DNA of 64,000 bases from the NCBI RefSeq assembly GCF_932526225.1, contig NC_064040.1, positions 10,456,856 through 10,520,855 on the forward strand, in the 5' to 3' direction. The DNA comes from Nematostella vectensis. Taxonomy: Eukaryota; Cnidaria; Anthozoa; Actiniaria; Edwardsiidae. The position numbers were made by a program, and so were the translations under genes. Positions 36,301-48,300 of this stretch are shown piece after piece (positions within the stretch are counted from its first letter, which is position 1; each line of letters begins with the position of its first letter). A model generated the notes under the pieces. That model had not been told where the DNA came from, made no database searches, and worked only from the letters and a program-made list of their open reading frames with translations.

Positions 36301-39300
36301 GCTTGTCATGGTGAGGCGGGGTGTCTCATGGTAGTGGTTGGAGGCAGTCAGGGTGATGTCCTCGCACTGCTGGAGGTGTTGTAGAGATAGCTGCATGGCC
36401 AGGTTCACTAGACGCAGTAGTAGGGTGTGGTCAAGATATTGGGTGCAAGGAGGGGGGTGCTTGATAAGGACTCTGAGGATTGGTTTCAGCTGTACAGGCT
36501 TCCCACTTGACTCAATCCTGCAAGGGCACATATGGTTATTGTAAGCAAGAAAGTAATCAACTCAAATGCATACAAAACGTCACACTTGTCTAGCCCCCCC
36601 CCTTACAACCCGCTTTCTAAATGAATATTCAAAGGAATAAAACAATGTAAACCTATTTCCAAACATGTTGCTGTACAAATGACGAATGGCATTGGTGTTT
36701 TTGTTTGACCTCAGAGTTCATTTAAATAGGTATATAAATCATAAGACGGCGAGAATTCTCTATTAAGGTAAGCCACTCGACCTCCTACAAAGCTCACCTA
36801 ACTCTTACCCATCCTCAGAGACACAATCCTAATCTCCAATAATAATCTCTTAACTTATCAGAGAAAAGATAGATCACCAAAAATCAAGACTTACTTCTCG
36901 GCGGCAAGATCACAAAGGATATTCAGCAGCAGGTTATGCAGCTTGGATGACAAAACAATATCTTGCTGCTTATCCACAGATGTTGCCAGCGAAGACAGAA
37001 AGACCTCGACCTGCTTTATACCCGTTCCCGACGTCCCAACACCGACAGCCGCTCCATAATCCCTGGGTGAACTTTCAAGGAAGGTGTTTTTTAGAACTTT
37101 TAGGAGGTCAGGATTAGAGATAATGTTTGCCAGTAGTGGTGCATCAGAGTCTTCTCCAGAGCTTGTTTTCTCCAGTAGCTCTCTTAACACTTCGAATGCT
37201 AGATACAGCGTCTGCAGTGTGGTTCCTTGCCTTACCAAGGAGTAAAGCAGGTCTGCTACCGAGGTGTCACTCAATGTGACTGACAGTGATGGAGTCAGCG
37301 TAGTGTTGCGGGAAAGGCAGTTGCTTAGTCTGAGCCACACTTCAAGCAGGGAGCTTAAGTCGATGTTGGTGTCCCTGCATCTGTGGAAGAGCTTATCGAA
37401 GCAGGTGGAGAACATGGTGGCGACACTGGAGAGTGAGGGTGTTGTCTTTGTTTTGGGGATCTTGTAGGGTTTGGGGGCTTGGGGTTGAGTACTCATGCCT
37501 TTCAAGATCGCGTCTGCTTGGGTGATCTACAAGGAAACATATATGAGGGTTTGCATAACTGTAGTACATCACTTCACTTGTGAGTGAGTATCTTATTTGC
37601 TAAATCGTTGTCAATCAGAGATCATCTTTATTGTGTATCTAGAGTCACTTAGATACTAACGAAAAATAAATAATTACAAAATAACGATGCATTAGTTGGC
37701 TAAAAAAATCCTCCAAACCAAGAACTGAAAGTGAACTGAAAGGAACCTATGGCTCCTTGGATTTGAGTCACAGCTATTGTAATATAGAAAAAGATTATGG
37801 AATTGAGCAGAAGGATTTCCCTGCTTCCCTTGACTCCGGCACAACTTTCTGTAACTCGTCTTTGCGGCATTTATTTAGCTAAATAAAGATAAAAAATTCC
37901 TTCGTGGCTATGAACATGATCTTCCCTTTACTCAGCTTGTCAGCTGGCTTCTTTATATGCGAACAGGAAGACTCTGGATTAACATTGGACTCCACAAGTA
38001 AGCTGGTGAGTAAGTGATCAGATGAGTATAGCATAGAATCTACAATCCTGACCTGCAACGTCTTGAGGTCTGACTCAGCCTCCATCTCTACGCCAAGTTC
38101 CAGCCTGGCATCAATGGCAGAAGACAGCTTGAGTAGTGGCGAGACAGGAGGGGGGTCTAGAGGAGTGGCGTTAGCTGGCACAGGCTTGGGCGGGAACTTA
38201 AACAGGGTTGTCACTGTCTCGCCTTGTGTCTGCCAAAACAAAGTTAGGAGATAACTTTACTGGAATTTCCATCAATCATGTGGCCGACCTATTAAGAGGC
38301 CACTTATCTTGGCTGCGAGGGTAGTTGCATAAAATCAATAATTAAAATATATGTAACAGTGGAATAACTGGTACCCCAAGCGGTTACCGGAGCGGAGGCA
38401 AGGGGGTAAATATATCTAATAAATATAGTATTTTACTAAAAAACAAATGTTTTCAGACAGAGCATTCATAACTAAGCTTCTAACATGTGATTAGATTGAA
38501 AAATTGAGAACAATAAAATCGTTTAATTCTAATTGCACTAAGAGACAATTAATAGGAGAGAAATTTAGAAAACACACACCTACTTTTCATATATGCTGAA
38601 GCATTGAAGCCCCTAGATGGATCAGTTCTTACCTGTTGTGGGGTGTCAAAGAACTCATTCTCGCCAAGCCACTTCAGTTCCTCGCCTGGCACGACCTCCA
38701 TGGTCCACTCTTCCTGGACAGCCGCCTGCTCCTGGATCTTGGTATCCATGGTGTCCTGCTCAATCACCAGCTCGCTATTGTCCTGCTCGGTATCGCTGGC
38801 CTTATGCTGGGCTTCAATTTCTTTCGTATGATCTGCAGTTTCTTGGATCACCGATCCACCTGTCAAAAAAAAAAGATGTCATATATGGTCGATTAAGTGG
38901 CCTATGCAGCAAGAGAGAATGCCCGAGTTTCATGTGACAATGGCCTACCAAAACACACACCAAAAATACCCACTATTTGTAGATGAGTGTGCTGTCCAGG
39001 TATAACACTCACCATGCCTGGCGTCTTCCAGTAGGACAAGCAGAAAATATCGCACTCATAGCTTTCCACTATAGCCAGTATCACTCACCCATCTACATGT
39101 CTTCCAGTAGGGTATTCAGGGCGTGTTGCATCAATACCCTATCCGGTCCGGTAACAGCGCATGACCCATCGATCATTAAGTAGGATTGTAGGTTAAGTAG
39201 GGTAAAGGGTTGTCCAGTGATAGCTTACCATGCATAAGATCTTCAAGTAAGGTGATGAGAGAATGTCGCACCCATGGCCCTCCCCAGCCAGTAACACAAC

Positions 39301-42300
39301 ACAGCAGCACAGTCTCCACTTCTTCAGTGTCCAACACATCTGTGATCACCACAGGAGGCTGACTTATGCGTGCAAGATGGGAAATCACCTGAAATCAACC
39401 CAAATCAACCCAAACTTATTGCTAGCAGAGCTTTCTTCCTGTTTGTTTCAATTAGTTCACCTATTCGTGTCGCGTCTCTGTTCTTTCGTGTTCTCGTTTG
39501 TTTGCACCCGCAGAAGAAACCTCTGCCTATAGCTGCTATCGAATATTATTGAGCATGCACATTGGTAACCTTCAAGTTTTTGGAGGTAGTCACATGGTTT
39601 TACCGAATGCGAACCGATTATGAGCGTTTTTTTGTAATTTTAACTTCGTTAAACTAATTGGGGTTTGATTTTCAAAAGATTGACCGGGTAAAGTGCTACA
39701 AATACATGACCATCATCCACTGACGTACCTTGCACATAGTGAGGAAGAACCCGACAGAGCACAGCGAGTCAAGGTTTATCAGCAACTGCATCATCTTCTT
39801 TAGGGTGGGGACGGTGACACTGTGAGGCAACACAATCTGAACAGTAGCAGGGGTGCTATCGGTGGCGCCACTGTTTCCAGACTTGGACGTGCTACACTTG
39901 TCCTTGCTTGACGAAGGTTCAGATTCCTGACGCCTAAGTTTCACAAGATCTTTGATATGCTAGGGAGTACAAGAAGAACGTGTGGTAGATGAAATCAGAT
40001 GTTGGCGCAGTAGAGACAAAGCAAAAAAATGGCAAGTTTTCCCAAAATAAGGTCTGGTTAACTTCTGTAAGCTTGAATTTTTGCATAGAGGTTTCTTATG
40101 TTATGTAAACCAACACATCAAAAAGTATTTTTTACTAATGGATTCGTCTTCGGGATATGAGGCTTGAAGTGCAATTTTCATTTGTTCAAAGTATGAATTC
40201 TCCTCGTTTTTAGGGAGAAGTCGGGCTCTGATCAGAAATTAAGCCAACTTTGCTCGCTAATATCTAAATTTCATATCTTCTAAATTTCTTTAAAATTTGG
40301 AATTAAGCTTTTGGTCAGAGAAACTCCTTGTATGTGCAATCTTGAGCTTATATATTGAGAATTGGAAAATTTCATGCCATTTTTTTGCTCTGTCCGCAGT
40401 AGATGGCTAAAGCATGTTTTAAGAATGGACCAGCAAAGCATCCCAAAGGTAGCTTTAAGGTGGCCATCATCAGAAAGGAGAAATCCCGGTAGACCAAAGA
40501 TCACCTACAGACATTCCATCTTGTCTGAAAACCACCTTACTCTCGTGCGATCAAAAACGGTAAAAATGGTTTGTAAACGGCCTTTTGACACACAGGGAAT
40601 GAGGCAGATTAATTAATAAAGAAGAAAATGAAACAGGAAGTGGAAAATTAGGGTAGTAGGAACATCACCTGTGAAGTAAACTTGAACATGATGCCTAACT
40701 AATGAAGGTATTTACCTTAAGTCCCCGTGAAATGTAGGTTTTTACCTTAAGTCCCTGTGAAATGTAGGTTTTTACCTTAAGTCCCTGTGAAATGTAGGTT
40801 TTTACCTTAAGTCCCTGTGAAATGTAGGTTTTTACCTTAAGTGCCTGTGAAGTAAACTTGGACATGATGTCTAACTAATGAAGGTATTTACCTTAAGTCC
40901 CCGTGAAATGTAGGTTTTTACCTTAAGTCCCTGTGAAATGTAGGTTTTTACCTTAAGTGCCTGTGAAGTAAACTTGGACATGATGCCTAACTAATGTAGG
41001 TTTTTACCTAAAGTGCCTGTGAAATGTAGGTTTTTACCTTAAGTGCCTGTGAAGTAAACTTGAACATGATGCCTAACTAATGAAGGTATTTACCTTAAGT
41101 GCCTGTGAAGTAAACTTGGACTTGAGGTAGGCCTGTTGGAAGTGATGCACATCTGAAGGCTGCATCCCCTCAACCTCCATCACTTTCTTCTGCTGCTTCT
41201 GGAGCTCTTGAAGCTGCTTCTCGTGGAGCACAATCTGACGGCGGAGCTTGTGTCGCTGCTGGCGGTACCCCGTCAGGGATGAGGTCTGGGGTGTGGTCTG
41301 AATGGAAGGGGGTGGCATAATGAAGTCCCACTTGTCTGAGCTTCGGCCAGATGAGTCTACAAACAAATAAGCAAAGTCTTTTGATTCCCTGCAATGGTAA
41401 AGTCTGTTCGTTTTCCATAACAGCAATGGAAAAGTCTGTCCTTTTGTTACCTTAACGTTGCAAGCTTATTCGCCACAATTTGTTTATAAAAAGTAATATT
41501 TTTACCGCACTTCTAAACACATTATTTTAGCGATTTTTTTAAAGCTTTGAATCCTGAAAAAAAAACTGCACAGATTATAAAAGTGTAGCTGTTTTAAAGA
41601 GATAACCAGTCTATAAAATGCTGTGTTACTCTAACATACTGCGGCGAGATTAACATTATCTGGGAATCATGTGTAATTATTGCTGAGATTTTGTATCGAC
41701 CCCAGGATTCAAACCAAACTGTTGCAAACTCCTATTAAACCCACCAGAGCTTCCATTGCCCCCGTTGCACGTGTCGAGTACATGAGCAAATAGCAGCAGA
41801 ATCCAGCCAACCAAAGAGAAGTCGACATAGCGTGTATCAATCCCAGACATCTTGCGTGATCCAGATTTGGACAGGACGTTGTCAAGGAGCGTCAGCAGAC
41901 TTTCTACCGTGCTGGTGACGTCAGGAGAGTGCTGAGCCAAGACTGCTAGTACCATGAACACCCTAGGAATAAAACACGAGACTGCTAGTACTATGAACAC
42001 CCTAGCAATAAACACAAGACTGCTAGTACTGTGAACACCCTAGCAATAAACACAAGACTGCTAGTACCACGAACACCCTAGCAATAAACACAAGACTGCT
42101 AGTGATATGAACACCCTAGCAATAAACACGAAACTGCTAGTACAACGAACACCCTAGCAATAAACACAAGACTGCTAGTACCACGAACACCCTAGCAATA
42201 AACACAAGACTGCTAGTAATATGAACACCCTAGCAATAAACACGAAACTGCTAGTACAACGAACACCCTAGCAATAAACACAAGACTGCTAGTACCACAA

Positions 42301-45300
42301 ACACCCTAGCAATAAACACGAGACTGCTAGTACTATGAACACCCTAGGAATAAAACACAAGACTGCTAGTACCACGACCACCCTGGGAATAAAAAACCAA
42401 GACTGCTAACATCAAGAACACCCTAGGAATGAAACACAAGACATCTAGTTGTGATAGATTCCTCACTGTTAAGTGCACGATTTACACAAACTGCCGAAAC
42501 TGACTTCATCAGCATCCAGCTGTACTCTGTGACCCTAGCATTGTGATGGAGACCCCAGCAAATTGCAACAATATCATATACAGCATTTACTCACAAATTA
42601 TTGAATAAAACTCACTTTTCCTGAGGAAAGACACTCTGTTGCGAAGTTGAGAAGAACTCCATCATGATCTTAGCAATAAAACTTCCCCACCAAGACTGCT
42701 CTCCGGATGCATGCAGCAGCAGTGCTGCCACCCTTAACCGAAGGGTAGGGTTAGCATGGATGCAAAGGTTCCTGAAAAGTACCTCGCACACCTCTGGCAA
42801 CAGGACTGGCAACCTTTGATAGTTGATGTTTGGAGGTGTTGTGGTGACTAGGAATCCCTTATCTGGAGGTCTTATAGCAGTGAGTGCCACTAGGGTGTCA
42901 GCCAAGTGTGTACAGATCACCCGTAGCTTGTCAAAGGAGTCTGTGTCATCTCTGGGCGTGGTACCCCTAACTCGGTCTACAGCCTTCTGTATAAAGTTCA
43001 ACTGCAGCTGCAAATTTCTGCACTGCTGGTACACCTTTTGCACTTTAGTTGGCTCGACCACATCTTGCAGTAGGGTAGTGAGATGATGACATGCGAGGCT
43101 ATAGTGACAGTAGACTTCCTCGTACAGATTGCTGAGAAGCTCTAAACGTTGGCCTTTAGGTTCACCGAGCACATCTGATTGCCTGGGTGTGACTGGCCTT
43201 CCGTAGAACTCACCAATTTTCATCTTGACTTTGGCATTGCTTCTTGGTCTACCCACAACAGTTAGCTAGAAAATAAGTTGTAAGGATAATCCATTGTAAG
43301 GATAATAATGATCAGGGAAAGTATTGTAGTTATTTATGGAAAATTTAGAAAGGCAGCAAGTCGCTGAGTACAGAGCAAGTCCCTCTTTCAGAAAGCAAAA
43401 CCTTTATATATTTGCTTAAATACTGACCTTAAATACTTACCTTAAAGTACTGACATACAGGAGGGGGAGGCAGCGAGTGCTGAGAACACAGCAAGTTCGG
43501 CCTTTCAGTGACATGGGCTATATTTGATCACTTACCTTTAAGTACTGACAGACAGGAGAAGGCAGAAGGTCCTTCAGCACACAGTCACATGAGCCAATGT
43601 CAGAGACAATAGCAATCCTCTGCGCATCCATTTCTTCTCCCTCTGTCCACACATCGATTGACAAGGAGGAAAGATCTGTGCATTGGGGCACAATGATGTC
43701 CGTTAACTCGACCACGCTGCCAAAGTCCAAGATAACGTGGTGCCTTGCTCCTGAATGAAGTCTCTCTATAATCAAGACTTGCTGTGTTGGAAGCTTAGGA
43801 GATAAAAAACATTGATTTGCTAAATAACTGTTTATTTTCATGAGCTAAAAGAGGCCAATTCACCCTTCCCAGAGGATTACTCCTAGTATTCCACATACGA
43901 ATATCTGTCAAAAGTCTTCATACATAGTTTATGGCAACAGCCTTGTAGCCTCGCGTGGGTCTCAGACTTATCAGTAGGGTCTGACCACCCCCCACCAACA
44001 CCACCACGGCAACAGGCCTCAGAAATACCTACAATCAGTTGACAGTGAATTCTACCACCCACATAATACAAGACCATCATAAGGCTAGCTGATGAAGATA
44101 TGGTACCTGGCTCAGTTGACAGTTAATTCTACCACCCACATAATACAAGACCATCATAAGGCTAGCTGATGAAGATATGGTACCTGGCTCAGTTGACAGT
44201 GAATTCTACCACCCACATAATACAAGACCATCATAAGGCTAGCTGAAGAAGATATGGTACCTGGCTCAGGTGACCGTGAATTCTATCGCCCACATAATAC
44301 AAGACCATCATAAGGCTAGCTGATGAAGATATGGTACCTGGCTCAGTTGACAGTGAATTCTACCACCCACATAATACAAGACCATCATAAGGCTAGCTGA
44401 TGAAGATATGGTACCTGGCTCAGTTGACAGTGAATTCTACCACCCACATAATACAAGACCATCATAAGGCTAGCTGATGAAGATATGGTACCTGGCTCAG
44501 TTGACAGTGAATTCTACCACCCACATAATACAAGACTATCATAAGGCTAGCTGATGAAGATATGGTACCTGGCTCAGGTGACAGTGAACCTGCGCTGGAG
44601 ACAGTGACCCCTTGTTTGCAGCTGCTCTTCTATTGGCTAGCTTCTTCTCCATGGACAAGTTAACAGAATCTCCAGGAAGGTGGGCTGGGGATGGGTTTTG
44701 TCCTACGCCCATAAATGGTGCAACATATGGGGCACCCCAGGGCGAGGAACTCTCTGTATATGGATCTTGGTTGAGAGCGATAAGCTTGGTATCTGGGGTG
44801 ATCTCAAACTTGTTCAGAACCTTAGGGATAAGGGACCATACTGCTAGCTCCTCCAATTCTTGTTTGTGCTTCTCCAGCTCTTTTTTGTGCTTCTGAAGTT
44901 TGGCAAGCTGTTGATAGTGTTGCTGTTAAGGTGATAAGGGGAGATTGGGGGATGAAAACGATGGCATAAGGGGAGATAGGGGTGAAAAATATGGCATAAG
45001 GGGAGATGGTGGTGAAAACGATGGCATAAGGGGAGATGGAGGTAAAAACGATGGCATAAGGGGAGATTGGGGTGAAAAGGATAACCAATGGGGGATGGAG
45101 GTAAAAAGGATGGTCTATGGTGGTGTCAAGGATGGCACAGAGGGAAAATGAGAGGATGAAATGATGGCACAAATGGGAAATTGGAGGATAAAAAGAATGG
45201 CAAGAAAAGAATGATCGCAAAAGGAGGATGGTGGCCCCTGGCCCACTGGCCCCTGAGGAGAAATGAAGAAGTACTACCACCCGTATTTTAGATTAATCTA

Positions 45301-48300
45301 AACAGGTTTCGAAATACTAAGTCATTCCTCTTACCGCTAGCAGATCCATATCAGGATTCTGAGATGAGGAGGATTTAAAATCAAGTGGGTGAACAGCTGC
45401 TGCTGACTGTGCAGTTGACGTCGACAGGCTCCCCGGGACTGCAGGTATGATTGGGGGTGTCTCCACCCTTTCAACACGTGCACCATCACTGGTAGAGCTA
45501 CAGGCATAGTGCAATGGCTCCACCTCCAGTAAGCCATGGTTGGCTATCAGTAATCCCATGTAGTGAGGATTAGTCATTGGGGCTTCTAGATCCTGCAAAC
45601 CTGTATTTTCACAGCAAATTGTTGGTTTTCACAAGCAAAAATCACTCAACCAGTGGCCTAACATCTTAAGATGGTTGCCTAGTGAAGGGTTGCCTTATGA
45701 TTCGGCTGTCTAAAAATACTGGATGAAGCTTGCTCCTAAGAACATTTTCTAGGTATGGCAAATAAGAATTGATATTCTAACGAAGCAACATCATCGTCAC
45801 ACATCGATTATCTCTACCTGCACTGTTTGAAGTTGTTGAAGAGCCGTTATTTTTGGCTGCCACTGAAGATTCATCTTGTTGGCGCATACCTCCTCCTCCA
45901 GCCAGTATCTGGGTACTGGTAGTTATGACGCGGAAGGGCGATGTTGAGGGTGGTGCCGGCGGCTCGGCTGGAGGGGGTGCTGCCAGGTCAAACAGGTCAG
46001 GGTCAAGGGGTGACCCATACAGCTCATGCCTGATAAGAAGACAAAGAGCAATGAGTTCAAGCCCAATGATGCGTTATACCTCAGTAGCTAATCAAAAAAA
46101 AATTTATGTGATTTTAAGTGATTTGGTACTGGTAATTTTGTGGAAAGCTTAAATTCCATATGATACCAGAAAAAAAAAAGCTTACCTGGCATGAAGAACA
46201 CTGTGTAAAGGGTTCACCAGAGACACAAAGCGCGTTGAAAGTCCAGTCAACAATTCCTGGCAAACCTGGCTGGTCTTGGTAATATCGGCCTGTGCAGCAT
46301 ATCCCGTCAGAAGACAGAAGAGCCACTGAAGGGAGCCAGCGGACACAGCACTTGTCAAGTCAGGAAGGATTTGGAGGATGACACGAAGAAGGGAGGATTT
46401 GAATGATGTTTCTGAGTTAGAGTAGGTCTGCATGCTTGACCAATGAGCTTGTCTAAGGAGAACAAAGAAAACATACAATAAAGCCTGGATATGATGTGTC
46501 GTTAGAAAACTTGCCAGAATAATGTTGATTACAAACAACACCCTAGGGGAGTCAATGGCACTGATTCAAAAGTTCTGGGTTTCTGCCATGAGATATGTGT
46601 GACACGGAATTGATCAAGCACTGGAGGGATTGCTCTTCTAATAATTTCTCAGCAGCTCAGGGACCTCTGCTAACAGGGAATCAAAATCGTACCAGCTTGT
46701 TTGCGCAGGGGCTGATGTTCCAACTTCATTGTGCACAATTGAAGTCTCATTAATAGTTAGGGAAATGTAAAATTTGCTATAGTACCTTGCACAAAGCAAT
46801 AACAGCAAACAGCACTTGTGTGCCATAGTGCGGCCAGAGCCCAAGAAACAAGATGAGATTAGATCATGAAGGTTTGCCTGGACCTGCTTAGTCAAACTAT
46901 CCCTCCTGAAAAAAAAAATGTTATATTAAAGAACAAATATTTAAAAATGAGCATAGGGAGCAAAGGCTACCAGCCAGCTAGTACGAATTTAACTAGCAAA
47001 AGATTGGGTCATAGAAAATTCATTCTTTCGGCGCTGATAAGCCACGTGCGTTTTACAGGGTGAAAGTCCAACAAATCGTAAACAACCCGTGAAAGTTCGG
47101 ACAAGCGAAGAAGTGTATGCTTCGTACGAACAAAATAGGGATAACAAAGCATTGTCTCATGGCACCTGTAGAAATGATTCTAGATTTCCGCAGTAAAGAA
47201 GGTCAAATGGCAATAGGGACCCTGTACTATTCTTCCATTTCTCAAGTAGAAAAAAAAACAGAAAGGTAGAAAGAATGAATAACGCGGTACAAACACGGAG
47301 ATTCATTCAAGCGTGGCAAGTAAGTTATATTTGCAGCTTGTATTTTGAAGGCGAAAATGGCACCACAGAAGATGATCCTGATCCTATACATGCAGATGTC
47401 ATTCAAGGAAGGGTAAGTTATTTATTTTTTATTTAGTTCCCGACAATGACCATTTAAGTAGCTAAACCGAACAGACTTCAATCACTGTTTAAAAACAATC
47501 CATCCAACATTAAAAAAATGTTGCATTCTATTGCACAAGCATCGAGATAATATTTCGATGTTCAAATAAAACTACAACGGTAGTGTCACATACATTGGCT
47601 CCAAATACAGCGTTTTACCTTGTGTAAACACAAATTCCTGCCGTCCAGCACAAAAGGTCTAGTGCTAATCTTCTTATCTCTGCTGTCTCAACACAAATAG
47701 ATGCACGATAGCCACAAATTATCTCCAGTAATTTGTGATGGAAACCAGGATCCTCCAGTAACACTCCATACTGCTTCAAATGGGCTGGCTTGTGTTTGAA
47801 CCTACGAACAGTCACCGAAATATCATCTAGGTGAACCTGTGGCTCTGTGGACTCAAAAACCAGGAGAAGAATGCGATGTCGAGACTTAACAAGCTCAGGA
47901 CAAGTTAAGACAACACGAGAGCTTGAGCCAGACTCTAGTTCGACAGGCCCGCAAAGGATGTTTCCTCTCTCGCGTGCTGTGGCGAGAAGAGCTGCCTTGC
48001 CATCTGGGGTAATGTTAGTAGTTGATTCAGAAGTGTAATCCTGTTGCCAAGACTTCAAGGACCATGGTTTAAGGAGGTAAACCTGCATGCCATTACAAGA
48101 TGATGATGATGATGATTGGAAGGAGAATTTGATGTCCACATGTCCAACATGGCACTGCTTTGGAAGAAGAATTTCAAACACTTGCTCTCCTGTCATGTTG
48201 CTGGTAAGACAAGCAAAGTCCATGTCAATAAACAGAACACAAGCAATTAATCTAGGATATGACACTCTGTGTTGCCAAGTCAAATTGTCAGTTTGTTCAA

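Noticed and set aside
37890-38052. Extension of BIRC6 exon 26 beyond 38053
   Set aside because: The open frame continues, but the CAG/GTCAGG donor at 38053 is phase-correct and joins exon 27 to restore the conserved segment; the extension has no counterpart in human BIRC6.
41170-41418. Minus-strand frame reading [14 protein letters not shown]
   Set aside because: It overlaps BIRC6 exon 22 in the wrong frame. The other frame matches the conserved charged helix and fits the splice phase.
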